Positions 1-8,401 of a stretch of 64,000 bases of DNA are shown in pieces. Numbering within the stretch: the stretch's first letter is position 1; every line of letters begins with the position of its first letter. The translations under genes and the position numbers were made by a program. Source of the stretch: Cohnella thailandensis (GTDB lineage: Bacteria > Bacillota > Bacilli > Paenibacillales > Paenibacillaceae); the NCBI RefSeq assembly GCF_014212135.1, contig NZ_JACJVQ010000008.1:1-64000 (forward strand), given 5' to 3'. Under the pieces are notes generated by a model. The model had not been told where the DNA came from. It ran no database searches and saw only the letters and a program-made list of their open reading frames with translations.

Positions 1-471
1 CGAGATCTTGCCGCCGTAGCGCGGAAGGAACTTCTCGCCCCGCTCCGCCGCGATCGCGTTGAGGCGATCCGCCTCGTCCTGCGCCGCATGGTGCTTCCAC
101 AGCTTCACCCAGCCGTGCGGATTGTCCTTCCACTCCGGCTTGAGGCACAGCGGCGTGCCGTCCGCGTCCACGGGCAGCATCGTGCACGCCGTGAAGTCGA
201 TGCCGAGGCCGATGACGTCCTCCGGCGACACGCCGGATTCGGCCAGCACGGCCGGAACCGACTTGCGAAGCACCTCGATATAGTCGTCCGGATGCTGAAG
301 CGCCCAGTCGTGCTCCAGCTCGATTCCGGACGCCGGCAGCTTCTCGTCGATGACGCCGTGCGGATAAGGGGTGACATGATCGGCGATTTCATGGCCGTTC
401 GCCAGATCCACCAGAACGGCGCGGCCGGATTGCGTTCCGTAGTCGATGCCGATGGCGTATTTTTTGCTCAT
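1..471 (-). CDS. araB: Ribulokinase, N-terminal 157 residues (runs off window)
   Basis: Phosphorylates L-ribulose to L-ribulose-5-phosphate in cytoplasmic arabinose breakdown. The visible part starts [19 protein letters not shown], the FGGY-kinase phosphate-binding start, and contains [13 protein letters not shown] near residues 97-109, a stretch typical of AraB. The ATG at 471 follows a GAGGAAGAG-type ribosome-binding site. The gene lies 58 bp downstream of araD on the same strand, so it is probably the second gene of an araD-araB operon under the AraR operator at 1287-1302. The C-terminal two thirds lie outside the window. Confidence 0.93.
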   Translation of the reverse strand, partial: MSKKYAIGIDYGTQSGRAVLVDLANGHEIADHVTPYPHGVIDEKLPASGIELEHDWALQHPDDYIEVLRKSVPAVLAESGVSPEDVIGLGIDFTACTMLPVDADGTPLCLKPEWKDNPHGWVKLWKHHAAQDEADRLNAIAAERGEKFLPRYGGKIS

Positions 472-529
472 CGTCTCTTCCTCCATATGGGAATGATATT
501 GGATGATTCCGTGGCTCAGCTTCTAACGC

Positions 530-1231
530 TCAATGCTCCTTGCCCGGCTGGCCGTAATAGGCGTTCGCCCCGTGCTTGCGAAGATAATGCTTATCGAGCA
601 GCTCCTGCTGCATCGACGGAATGCCGCCGTTCAGCTGCCGGGTATGGTAAGCCATCTTCGCCACCTCCTCGAGCACGACCGCGTTGTGCAGCGCGTCCAT
701 CGGGTCCTTGCCCCACGCGAACGGGGCATGGCTGTACACGAGAACGCCCGGCACCGCCTTCGGGTCGATTCCCTTGAACGTCTCGATGATGACGTTGCCC
801 GTCTCGAGCTCGTAGGCTCCCTTGATCTCCTCCGCCGTCATCGGACGCGTGCACGGAATCGTGCCGTAGAAGTAGTCGCCGTGCGTCGTTCCGAGCGCCG
901 GAATGCCTTGGCCCGCCTGCGACCAGATCGTCGCCCAGGACGAGTGGGTATGAACGATGCCGCCAATGCCCGGCCATGCCTTATAGAGAGCGAGATGGGT
1001 CGGAGTGTCCGAGGACGGGCGCAGGTTGCCCTCGACGACGTTGCCTTCCGGATCGACGACGACCATCTGCTCCGGCGTCAGCTCCTCGTACGGAACCCCG
1101 CTCGGCTTGATGACCATAAGGCCCGACTCCCGGTCGAAGCCGCTGACGTTGCCCCAAGTGAACGTAACCAGACCATAAGCCGGCAATTCCGCATTCGCTC
1201 GGCACACGCTTTGTTTTAATTTTTCCAACAA
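530..1231 (-). CDS. araD: L-ribulose-5-phosphate 4-epimerase
   Basis: Interconverts L-ribulose-5-phosphate and D-xylulose-5-phosphate, feeding arabinose into the pentose phosphate pathway. It is a class II aldolase-fold protein with the zinc histidines in [10 protein letters not shown] and HGDYFYGT, and it keeps the family start [18 protein letters not shown] chose the TTG at 1231 (233 residues, MLEKLKQSV). It matches the usual N-terminus and length of about 230 and has a GGGAAGGGATG ribosome-binding site. The longer open frame to 1321 runs through the promoter and operator and is unlikely to be translated. It is first in the araD-araB operon. Confidence 0.93.
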   Translation of the reverse strand: MLEKLKQSVCRANAELPAYGLVTFTWGNVSGFDRESGLMVIKPSGVPYEELTPEQMVVVDPEGNVVEGNLRPSSDTPTHLALYKAWPGIGGIVHTHSSWATIWSQAGQGIPALGTTHGDYFYGTIPCTRPMTAEEIKGAYELETGNVIIETFKGIDPKAVPGVLVYSHAPFAWGKDPMDALHNAVVLEEVAKMAYHTRQLNGGIPSMQQELLDKHYLRKHGANAYYGQPGKEH

Positions 1232-1279
1232 CTCGCATCCATCCCTTCCCGCTAAAAGTCCGCATTCGAATCCGTTTAC

Positions 1280-1309
1280 ATTATACACTTGTACGTACAT
1301 GTATGTCGA
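1280..1309 (-). promoter_or_regulatory. araD promoter with AraR-type operator in the spacer
   Basis: On the minus strand a -35 TCGACA (1309-1304) and a -10 TATAAT (1285-1280) are 18 bp apart. The spacer holds ACTTGTACGTACATGT (1287-1302), a near-palindrome centred on GTACGTAC that matches the Bacillus AraR operator. A repressor bound there would block RNA polymerase directly, so arabinose should induce araD-araB. Confidence 0.85.
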
Positions 1310-1381
1310 GAGGTCCCCCATAGATTGCCTGCCTGTTCAGACAAGAAGCGACAGATTTCTATCGAACCTGCCGCATCCGCT

Positions 1382-2479
1382 TTACTCTATGGAAGCCGTC
1401 GACTGTCGAGGAACGACCTGCGGAGCGAATTCCCAGCCCGGTTCCTCCTGCCGCGCCCCGTTCTCCAGCATGGAGATGAGCAGCTGCGCCGCCTTCTCGC
1501 CCAGCTCCTCCTTCGGATGGTTCACGCTCGTCAGCTTGATCTCCGTCGCCGTCGCCAGGAACGAATCGTCATATCCGATGATCGACAGGTCCTCGGGTAC
1601 TCGCAAGTCGGCTTCCCGCACGACGTCCAGCAGCGCCACGGCCAATTGATCGTTGTAGCAGACGATGGCGGTCGGCCGGTCCGTCCGGTTCAGCAGCTCG
1701 CGAAGCGCCGCCCGGGGCAGCTCCTCCCTCTGCTCGGTCTCGTACCGAACGACTAGCTCCGGATCGACGAGGATGCCGCGCTCCCGGTGCGCCTTCACGA
1801 AGCCTTTCATCCGGTTCACGCCCTGCAGGTCGTCCGTCTTGAAGAAGCCCGCGATGCGCCTATGCCCCAAGGACAGCAAATGCTCCGTCGCCACGCGCCC
1901 GCCCGCTTCGTCGTCCTGCTTCACGACCGGGCAGTCCAGGTCCGGATACCTCTCGTTGATCATAAGCAGAGGAATGCCGTGGTATTGCATCGCCATATAG
2001 GCATCGAAATTCGGATTGCCTTCCGCGCTTCGCGTCGGCTCGACGATGAGGCCGCACACGCCTTGGCTCAGCATCATCTCGAGGCTCTCACGCTCCCGGT
2101 CCTTGCGGTTGTCGGTGCTCGAGAGCAGCAGCCGGTAGCCCTGCTCCTTGAGCCCGGCCTCCACGCCGCGCACGATAGAGGGAAAAATATAATCCGAAAT
2201 ATAAGTCGTGATCATCCCGACCGTGCGGTTGCCGCCGGCCGTTCTTCGCTCTCCCGACAAGCGCGAGACGAACGTTCCCTTGCCTTGCTCCCGCGAGAGC
2301 CAGCCTTCCTGAACCAGCTCGCCGATCGATTGGCGGACCGTCTGGCGGCTCAGGCCGAATTGTTCGGACAGCTCGTTCTCCGAAGGCAGCTTGTCCCCCG
2401 GACGGTAGCGCCCGCCGGCGATCCAGGAGACGATTTCTTCTTTGAGCTTCAAGTATTTCGGGGATTGCGAAGAACTCAA
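1382..2479 (-). CDS. araR: AraR-type arabinose repressor (GntR HTH + LacI-type sensor)
   Basis: Cytoplasmic transcriptional repressor with an N-terminal GntR winged helix (about residues 9-75; KLPSENELSEQFGLSRQTVR region) fused to a LacI/periplasmic-binding-like effector domain (about 85-365). This chimeric layout is the hallmark of AraR, whose effector is L-arabinose. I prefer the TTG at 2479 (365 residues), preceded by GAGGTG at good spacing. The ATG at 2512 lies inside the TATAAT of the gene's own promoter and so is unlikely to be the start. It sits upstream of araD-araB on the same strand with operators in front of both, implying repression of the operon and of itself. Confidence 0.9.
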   Translation of the reverse strand: MSSSQSPKYLKLKEEIVSWIAGGRYRPGDKLPSENELSEQFGLSRQTVRQSIGELVQEGWLSREQGKGTFVSRLSGERRTAGGNRTVGMITTYISDYIFPSIVRGVEAGLKEQGYRLLLSSTDNRKDRERESLEMMLSQGVCGLIVEPTRSAEGNPNFDAYMAMQYHGIPLLMINERYPDLDCPVVKQDDEAGGRVATEHLLSLGHRRIAGFFKTDDLQGVNRMKGFVKAHRERGILVDPELVVRYETEQREELPRAALRELLNRTDRPTAIVCYNDQLAVALLDVVREADLRVPEDLSIIGYDDSFLATATEIKLTSVNHPKEELGEKAAQLLISMLENGARQEEPGWEFAPQVVPRQSTASIE

Positions 2480-2511
2480 GCCATTCACCTCGGACGAAGT
2501 TGATAGGCTCA

Positions 2512-2544
2512 TTATAGCACAGGCTTGAACTTGTACGTACCTTT
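2512..2544 (-). promoter_or_regulatory. araR promoter and AraR-type operator
   Basis: ACTTGTACGTACCTTT (2529-2544) shares ACTTGTACGTAC with the operator in front of araD. It lies just upstream of a minus-strand TATAAT at 2517-2512, where a -35 would be, and overlaps the stop codon of the upstream AraC-family gene. This points to negative autoregulation of araR. Confidence 0.78.
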
Positions 2545-3397
2545 AGTTGGTTTTGCGCAATTCGGTGGGGGGAACGCCCTTGTAGCTTTTGAAAAGCCGG
2601 CTGAAGTAGTACACGTCGTGGAAGCCGTGCGTCAGCGCGATCTCGGTGATCGTTTTGTCCGAATGCCTCAGGTCGTACTCGCAGCGGTTGACTCGCACGA
2701 AGTTGATGTAATCGGTCACGGACCGGTCCGTCAGCTCCTTGAACGTCCGCCCGAAGTGGAAGCGGCTCATGTTCGCGATATCGGCGAGCTCGTCGACGGA
2801 GAGCTTGCGGGAGTAATTTTCCTCGATGTGGCGCAGAACCGGATCGATCCGCTCCAGCTTGCGAATGCGGGACGAATACTCCTCGGGGGAAAATTGCACG
2901 GCGACGTGATGGCGCAGCAGCGCGGTCAGCAGACGATAGATCCAGGACTTGACGGCCAGCTCGTACCCGAAAGCCTCGCCGAAGAACTCCTCGATCAGAG
3001 AAGAGAGGCTCTCCCTGACAAGGGGATCGTCGGAAATTTTGTTCTCGAAGCGAATCCGGTTGCTCGCGATCGGGGCGATGTATTTCGTCTCCACCGCGTC
3101 GACCGTGCGGCTGTGAAGCAGAGACGGATCCACGATTACCGCATAGTAGAAAACCCGGTCGGACAGCGTGATGCCATGGTGAAGATCGGTGCTGTTGAGG
3201 ATAAAAATGTCGCCAGGAACCGCGTCGTATTGCTGGGAGTTGCAGGTGAAGCGAACCTCTCCCTCCATGACGTAAATAAACTCGAGGTGGGCGTGCCAAT
3301 GATTATTGAACGTCGTGGTACCCGATTTCTCGTAGAGGCAACGATGGATTTTCATCGGGAAGAGCGGATCCGGCATGTCCATTTCTTCTCTTAGCAT
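2543..3397 (-). CDS. AraC-family regulator with N-terminal cupin
   Basis: A 284-residue activator-type protein. The N-terminal part (about residues 15-150) is a cupin-like sensing domain with HWHAHLEFIYVMEGEV and PGDIFILNS. The C-terminal part (about 185-284) is a double HTH ending in the AraC signature (HGFHDVYYFSRLFKSYKGVPPTELR). The start at 3397 has GGAG 9 nt upstream; a TTG at 3412 is less likely. It is divergent from the dehydrogenase/isomerase operon starting at 3533 and probably controls it in response to a sugar. The ligand is unknown. Confidence 0.85.
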   Translation of the reverse strand: MLREEMDMPDPLFPMKIHRCLYEKSGTTTFNNHWHAHLEFIYVMEGEVRFTCNSQQYDAVPGDIFILNSTDLHHGITLSDRVFYYAVIVDPSLLHSRTVDAVETKYIAPIASNRIRFENKISDDPLVRESLSSLIEEFFGEAFGYELAVKSWIYRLLTALLRHHVAVQFSPEEYSSRIRKLERIDPVLRHIEENYSRKLSVDELADIANMSRFHFGRTFKELTDRSVTDYINFVRVNRCEYDLRHSDKTITEIALTHGFHDVYYFSRLFKSYKGVPPTELRKTN

Positions 3398-3532
3398 AGG
3401 GGGTTTCTCCAAGGTTTACCGCCTCCCATCGCACAATTTTACAAAAACTCAGCATAGCCGTTCATGGCTCTCGCTTCCCTTTCATTCTATATTACCTAGT
3501 GTGAATAGCAAACCCATAAGGAGCGATGAATC

Positions 3533-4597
3533 GTGGCAAACACCGTCAGAATCGGAGTTATCGGCACCGGATCGATCTCTCAGGCTCACTTGGACGCTTA
3601 CCGGAACCATCCCGAAGTTCAGCTAGCGGCCGTGGCGGACGTAAACGCGGCAAGAGCGGCGGAGACCGCACGTAAATACAACGCTTCGCGCAGCTACGGA
3701 AGCTTCGACGAGCTGCTCGCCGATCCGGAGATCGACGCCGTCAGTATCTGCACATGGAACAACACGCACGCCCCTATCGCCATTAAAGCCATTCAAGCGG
3801 GCAAGCACGTGCTCGTCGAGAAGCCGCTTAGCTTGACCGTCGAAGAGGCTTTGGAGATCCAAGAGGCCGTCCGCTCGTCGGATCGGATTCTGCAGGTCGG
3901 CTTCGTCCGCCGGTACGACCCGAATGCCCAATTGCTGAACCGCTTCGCCCAGCTCGGCGAATTCGGCGAGATCTACTACGCGAAGGCATCCATCCTGCGC
4001 AGGCTCGGCAATCCCGGCGGCTGGTTCGCGGACGTAACCCGCTCCGGCGGCGGACCGCTCATCGACATCGGCGTTCACGTCATCGATCTCATCTGGTACC
4101 TGATGGGCAAGCCGAAGCCGGTATCGGTCAGCGGCAACGTATACAACAAGCTGGGCAACCGCTCCAACGTCAAGGGGCTTAGCTTCTATAAAGCGGCGGA
4201 CTACGACGCGTCGCTCAACACCGTCGAGGATATGGCGAATGCGATGATCCGCTTCGAGAACGGCGCTTCTTTATTGGTGGATGTCAGTTTCACGCTGCAT
4301 GCGAGCAAGGACGAAACGTCGGTCAAGCTGTTCGGCACGAAGGGCGGGTTCGAGGTCGACCCCGAGGTGAAGATCGCGACCGAGAAGCACGATATCATGC
4401 TGAACGTCGTTCCTCAGACGGACGATAAAGGGTTTAACTTCGTTCGGGCTTTCCAAGAGGAGATCAACCACTTCGTCGCTTCCGTCCAGAACGGAACGGA
4501 GCCGCTCAGCCCGGTCGAGGACGGCGTCGCCGTCATGAAGATGCTGCGCGCGGTTTACGAGTCGGCGGAGAAGGGCAGCGAGATCCGGCTGGATTAA
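3533..4597 (+). CDS. Gfo/Idh/MocA-family sugar dehydrogenase
   Basis: A 354-residue NAD(P)-dependent oxidoreductase. Its Rossmann start is VRIGVIGTGSISQAHLDAY, followed by the family EKPLS motif near residue 100 and the C-terminal alpha/beta substrate domain with GGPLIDIGVHVIDL. The likely substrate is an inositol or pyranose sugar; sequence alone does not settle which. The GTG start is preceded by AAGGAG. It opens a three-gene plus-strand operon with two TIM-barrel sugar isomerases, an arrangement common in inositol- and rare-sugar catabolism. Confidence 0.88.
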   Translation: MANTVRIGVIGTGSISQAHLDAYRNHPEVQLAAVADVNAARAAETARKYNASRSYGSFDELLADPEIDAVSICTWNNTHAPIAIKAIQAGKHVLVEKPLSLTVEEALEIQEAVRSSDRILQVGFVRRYDPNAQLLNRFAQLGEFGEIYYAKASILRRLGNPGGWFADVTRSGGGPLIDIGVHVIDLIWYLMGKPKPVSVSGNVYNKLGNRSNVKGLSFYKAADYDASLNTVEDMANAMIRFENGASLLVDVSFTLHASKDETSVKLFGTKGGFEVDPEVKIATEKHDIMLNVVPQTDDKGFNFVRAFQEEINHFVASVQNGTEPLSPVEDGVAVMKMLRAVYESAEKGSEIRLD

Positions 4598-4643
4598 GCT
4601 TCGAGAGATAGGGAACTAGATCAAGGAAAAAGGGGACGAATCG

Positions 4644-5501
4644 ATGAAACTCGGATTAAGCACTTATAGCCTTCAAGGAGCTTTGAACTCGGGCGAGATG
4701 ACCGTCCTGGACGTCATCGACTGGATCGCCGACCATGAAGGGGAGCATGTCGAGATCGTTCCGATCGGGTACAGCTTGATCGAGGAGCCTTCGTTGATCG
4801 AACGGATCAAAGAGCGCGCCTCGGCTCGAGGGCTCGATATCTCCAACTACGCGATCGGAGCCAACTTCGACGCGGAGGACGACGAAGCCTACGAGAGCGA
4901 GATCAAGCGGGTCATGGCGCACGTCGATATCGCCAAAGCGCTGGGCGTCGGCAAGATGCGGCACGACGTCGCCTTCCGCGACGGGGCGTCGACGGAGCAG
5001 TTCCAGCGGGAGCTTCCGAAGCTGGCGGCCGCTTGCTGCCGCATCGCCGAATATGCCGAGAAGCAAGGCGTCGTCACCAGCCTGGAGAACCACGGCTACT
5101 TCCTGCAAGGCAGCGAGCGCGTGCTCGCCTTGATCGATGCCGTGGGGCATCTGAACTTCAAGCTCACGCTCGATATCGGGAACTTCCTGTGCGCGGACGA
5201 GAATTCGGTCGCCGCGGTGAAGCGGACGATCGGCAAGGCTTCCATCGTTCACTTGAAGGACTTCTACGTTCGGGCGGAGAACGCGCGGCCCGGCGAGGGC
5301 TGGTTCGCGACGACCGCGGGCAATCATCTTCGCGGAGCGATCTTCGGGCACGGGGACATCGACACTCGCGAAGTTCTTCGCGTCGTTAAAGCTTCCGGCT
5401 ACGACGGCTACCTGTCTCTCGAGTTCGAGGGGCTGGAAGACTGCCGGCTCGGGGCGAGACTTGGGCTGGACAACGCAAGACGGCTGTGGAACGAAGTTTA
5501 A
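4644..5501 (+). CDS. Sugar phosphate isomerase/epimerase (AP endonuclease 2-like TIM barrel)
   Basis: A 285-residue protein of the xylose-isomerase-like TIM-barrel superfamily. Metal-site elements are visible: SLENHGYF, LTLDIGNFLC, IVHLKDFYV and the C-terminal GYLSLEFEG. It lies 46 bp after the Gfo/Idh/MocA gene and 25 bp before a second paralogous isomerase, so all three are probably cotranscribed. It likely acts on the ketose or inosose made by the dehydrogenase. The exact substrate is not assignable. Confidence 0.83.
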   Translation: MKLGLSTYSLQGALNSGEMTVLDVIDWIADHEGEHVEIVPIGYSLIEEPSLIERIKERASARGLDISNYAIGANFDAEDDEAYESEIKRVMAHVDIAKALGVGKMRHDVAFRDGASTEQFQRELPKLAAACCRIAEYAEKQGVVTSLENHGYFLQGSERVLALIDAVGHLNFKLTLDIGNFLCADENSVAAVKRTIGKASIVHLKDFYVRAENARPGEGWFATTAGNHLRGAIFGHGDIDTREVLRVVKASGYDGYLSLEFEGLEDCRLGARLGLDNARRLWNEV

Positions 5502-5526
5502 CCATTAAAAGGAGGAATAGAGCCCC

Positions 5527-6405
5527 ATGGTTAGAATTACGAATCCGATCGGCGTCATCGTGGACAGCTTCCGCGTCGGCGTCAGCGAAGGCCTTCGCAA
5601 GGCGAAGGAAGTCGGCGCGGACGGCGTGCAGATTTATGCCGTCAGCGGCGAGATGGATCCCGCCGTCATCACGAAGGCCCGCATTCGCGAGCTGAAGGAC
5701 GAGCTCGATTCTCAGGGCTTGCGCATCTCCGCCCTTGTCGGCGATCTCGGCGGGCACGGCTTCCAGGATGCGAGCGAGAACCCGTGGAAAATCGAGAAGT
5801 CGAAGCGCATCCTCGATCTGGCCGTCGAGCTCGGCACGAACATCGTGACGACGCACATCGGTATCGTGCAGGAGGACCCAAGCAGCGCGGTCTACGCGGC
5901 GATGCAGTCCGCCTGCGAGGAGCTCAGCCAGTACGCGAGCAGCCTGAACGCGTACTTCGCGATCGAGACCGGCCCGGAGACGTCGGCCCGGCTCAAGTCC
6001 TTCCTCGATACGCTAAGCACGAAGGGCGTCTCGGTCAACTACGACCCGGCGAACCTCGTCATGGTGACCGGCGACGATCCCGTCCAAGGCGTGTACACGC
6101 TGCGCGACTACATCGTGCACACCCATGCCAAGGACGGCGTCCGCCTGCAGGAGGTCGATCCGCGCTACATTTACGGCGCTCTCGGCTTCGAGCCGATGGA
6201 GCACGAGAAGCTGGCGATGCAGGTCGAGTCCGGCGTCTACTTCCGCGAAGTGCCGCTCGGCGAAGGCTCCGTCGACTGGAACGCCTACCTTCAGGCACTG
6301 AACGATATCGGCTACAACGGCTATCTCACCATCGAACGCGAAGTCGGCACCGACCCGTCCGGCGACATCGCCAAGGCGGTTCAGTTCTTGAAGCAGTATC
6401 GGTAA
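5527..6405 (+). CDS. Sugar phosphate isomerase/epimerase, second copy
   Basis: A 292-residue TIM-barrel isomerase with the motifs YFAIETGPET, VNYDPANLVMV, VHTHAKDGVR and C-terminal GYLTIEREVG, which carry the divalent-metal ligands of the family. It is only distantly similar to the preceding gene, so it is probably a separate catalytic step rather than a recent duplicate. The ATG follows AAGGAGG. It is the last gene of the operon and is followed directly by a hairpin terminator. Confidence 0.83.
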   Translation: MVRITNPIGVIVDSFRVGVSEGLRKAKEVGADGVQIYAVSGEMDPAVITKARIRELKDELDSQGLRISALVGDLGGHGFQDASENPWKIEKSKRILDLAVELGTNIVTTHIGIVQEDPSSAVYAAMQSACEELSQYASSLNAYFAIETGPETSARLKSFLDTLSTKGVSVNYDPANLVMVTGDDPVQGVYTLRDYIVHTHAKDGVRLQEVDPRYIYGALGFEPMEHEKLAMQVESGVYFREVPLGEGSVDWNAYLQALNDIGYNGYLTIEREVGTDPSGDIAKAVQFLKQYR

Positions 6406-6409
6406 GGCG

Positions 6410-6445
6410 AACACCCCCGGGAACGAAACGTTCTCGGGGGTTGTT
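6410..6445 (+). terminator. Hairpin terminator after isomerase operon
   Basis: AACACCCCCGGGAACG pairs, with small imperfections, with CGTTCTCGGGGGTTGTT across an AAA loop just after the stop codon at 6405. Confidence 0.8.
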
Positions 6446-6470
6446 CGTTGTCGCAGATTACTCTCGATGT

Positions 6471-6655
6471 GATGCAAAAATACATCTCATAACCTCATTT
6501 TTGCTTGAAATTAAACAATGAGATGTAAAAATGCACTTGATTCTTGCAGATTCGGTTTGTTTCCGTCATTGGAATTGGATCAGATGTATTTTTGCACCTC
6601 ATTCTCCCCAAACGCGCTTTAAACATTTAAAGAGATGCACTTTCGCATTACATTC
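6471..6655. repeat. Hairpin repeat array, type 1 (four units, degenerate)
   Basis: Four related AT-rich units are centred near 6478, 6529, 6591 and 6642, giving spacings of 51, 62 and 51 bp. Each is an imperfect inverted repeat of the form GAGRTGY-(A/T)5-RCAYCTC, such as AGATGTATTTTTGCACCTC at 6582-6600; the first unit is inverted. The array begins about 22 bp beyond the stop codon of the disrupted nuclease-fold gene at 6677-7375. Its layout parallels the arrays at 15361, 32102 and 47233. Confidence 0.7.
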
Positions 6656-6676
6656 ACCTAAACAGGGCGGCCAGTA

Positions 6677-7375
6677 TCACCTCCAGAGCCTCTCAGCCGA
6701 ATTCTCTCGAAGCTCGTACTTCATAATGCGATCGCATCCGCTTGCTTTTATTGGATTGAACACCCCTTTCTCGCTGAGCGCATTCAGATACTTAACCGCA
6801 CTTCTCTGATTGAGGCCCAAATGCTTTACCACGTCGATCGGCCTTATCGCGCGAGCAAGAGTATGGGCTAGACGCACGATCTCTTTCTCGGCAATAGAAG
6901 TTTTCGTTTCTTTTCCGTCTCCTGGCTCCGCCTGATACCGACTCAACACCATCCTCAGAAGAGTCCTGCACAGCTCCGGTCGGTCCTTTACATCGTCGTA
7001 GGAGAACGAGATGACGACGAACCCCATGGCGGTTAGAAAAGTCTCGCGGTTCAGCTCGTTGCTGTACTTCTTGCGATCCATGTCCCTCACGTGAGAACCG
7101 AAGCCCTTGATTTCGATGATGAGCTTCACCTGGCTCGTAATCCACGCGAAGTCGCAGAAGTAGCTCATGCCCCGCCAATCAAGCACCTCGTATTCGGGAT
7201 GCAAGCCGTCGAAGCTGCCGCGCAAAGGCCACCATACATTTCAGCAGAACAGCTTTTCCGCCTCCCGATGCCCGCGTTCCAGCCGCCCTCGCCGCTCCCC
7301 CTTCCTTCTCTCGAGATGTCCCCGAATAAAAACTTGATGCGCTTCTTCAAAGCTTGCCCCTGTTCTCGTTACCAT
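6677..7375 (-). pseudogene. DUF559/Vsr-like nuclease fold + winged helix, broken by in-frame TGA
   Basis: Reading in one frame from the ATG at 7375 (ribosome-binding site AGGGGGG) gives about 44 residues ending EAEKLFC, then a TGA at 7243-7241, then 188 in-frame codons starting NVWWPLRGSFDG. Both halves align with the intact paralogue at 47740-48402: WP..L..SF.G....EYE is shared across the junction, and FI plus KL are shared before it. The central part has the DUF559-like pattern CDFAW...LIIEIKGF.SH...R..ELNR..GFVVISFSYDDV. The C-terminal part is a winged helix. It is probably inactivated by one substitution (CGA to TGA would fit); suppression or restart at a downstream TTG cannot be excluded. 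A repeat array follows immediately. Confidence 0.72.
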
Positions 7376-7400
7376 GCTTGTCCCCCCTGAAAATAAACAA

Positions 7401-7443
7401 AGAACGAACCGAAACGCTCGCAAGGAGCGGATCAGGACGTTCT
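7401..7443 (-). terminator. Nested hairpin terminator after the MerR gene
   Basis: AGAACG and CGCTC stems pair with GAGCG and CGTTCT around a short loop. On the minus strand the hairpin is followed by TTTGTTTATTTT. It separates the MerR gene from the nuclease-fold pseudogene. Confidence 0.65.
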
Positions 7444-7507
7444 TCGTCTCTGTTGCTTCTATTTTAGTAAACTCACCCATACATTTCCATCTGTTTCTCA
7501 AAATTCT

Positions 7508-8239
7508 TTATCTCTCCGCAGAAGCATAAGCCTCCGCCGCCGCCGACAAATAATAAGCGAGCCCGGTCTGCTGGTCTTCGAGCATCTTAAGATGAAAGTC
7601 GTCGCTTAAGAAAAACCGAGTTTGCGCCGCAAAGTCGGAAGCCGATGCCGGATGCCCATGACGATTCAGGAATTCCAGATGGCAACGAATCGACTCCGCG
7701 ATTTTCTCTTCGTTATGCTTGACGCCTTCCCGCAGCGAGGCCGCCATTAGATTCATGAAGGCCATCGCTTCGACGGCTTGTTCGTTCAATTCCGGAACGT
7801 CGTCGGGAGCGACCTCGGCAAGCTCCGCCCCATAAGTTTCCTTTAAATACTCCTTCTGCCCGGAGAGCGCCCGATTCCACTCCTCCTCGTTTGCGAATCC
7901 TTTGAACATTTCCTTGTTTTCCATAGGTATCCCTTCCTTCATGCACATAATGGATTTACTTAACGTTTGAGCGATCGCGTCCAGCCTCTGCCTGCGACTG
8001 CGGATCATTTCCTCCTGCTGCTGCAGAATGGAGAGCCGATCCGAATGCCCTTCGAACATTTCCTTGATTTGATCCAGGGGCATCTCCATCTCCCGGAAAA
8101 ACAAAATCTCCTGCAACCGTTCGAGCTCCGCCTTGCCATACAGCCGATAGCCGGCTTCGCTTACCTTGCTCGGCGGCAGAAGTCCGATCTTGTGATAGTG
8201 ATGAAGCGTCTTGACGGTCACGTTCGATAGCTCCGACAC
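7508..8239 (-). CDS. MerR-family regulator with TipAS-type effector domain (start unclear)
   Basis: N-terminal MerR winged helix (VTVKTLHHYHKIGLLPPSKVSEAGYRLY in family terms), a long coiled coil (about residues 70-100), then a C-terminal helical TipAS-like drug-binding domain with the EEWNRALSGQKEYLKETYG region. Activators of this group (Mta, TipAL, SkgA) switch on multidrug-resistance genes. The GTG at 8239 gives a shortened N-terminus. In-frame codons continue upstream as VYTVKEVSELSN, the normal family start, but meet a TGA before any ATG/GTG/TTG. An ATG at 8267 is one base out of frame. The promoter at 8285-8315 is of classic MerR type. Confidence 0.82.
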   Translation of the reverse strand: MSELSNVTVKTLHHYHKIGLLPPSKVSEAGYRLYGKAELERLQEILFFREMEMPLDQIKEMFEGHSDRLSILQQQEEMIRSRRQRLDAIAQTLSKSIMCMKEGIPMENKEMFKGFANEEEWNRALSGQKEYLKETYGAELAEVAPDDVPELNEQAVEAMAFMNLMAASLREGVKHNEEKIAESIRCHLEFLNRHGHPASASDFAAQTRFFLSDDFHLKMLEDQQTGLAYYLSAAAEAYASAER

Positions 8240-8284
8240 TTCCTTAACCGTGTATACCGTTGCTCATCCCTCCCTTCAATCCGT

Positions 8285-8315
8285 AGCATAAAGTCTCCCC
8301 TAAGAGGAGAGTCAA
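8285..8315 (-). promoter_or_regulatory. MerR-type promoter with 19-bp spacer and dyad
   Basis: Minus-strand -35 TTGACT (8315-8310) and -10 TATGCT (8290-8285) are separated by 19 bp, the stretched spacing that MerR proteins correct by twisting DNA. The spacer holds the dyad ACTCTCC/GGGGAGACT. It drives the MerR gene itself, so autoregulation is expected. Confidence 0.8.
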
Positions 8316-8336
8316 GGCTTCTGCGAAAAAAATAAT

Positions 8337-8366
8337 AAAGCCGGCGGACCCTGATCCGCCGGCTTT
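8337..8366 (-). terminator. Terminator after sugar-binding protein gene
   Basis: Perfect 12-bp stem AAAGCCGGCGGA / TCCGCCGGCTTT with a CCCTGA loop, between the stop of the binding-protein gene at 8402 and the MerR promoter. Confidence 0.85.
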
Positions 8367-8401
8367 CCATGCCGCATTTACTCTGCTTGCCATTACTTCG
8401 C

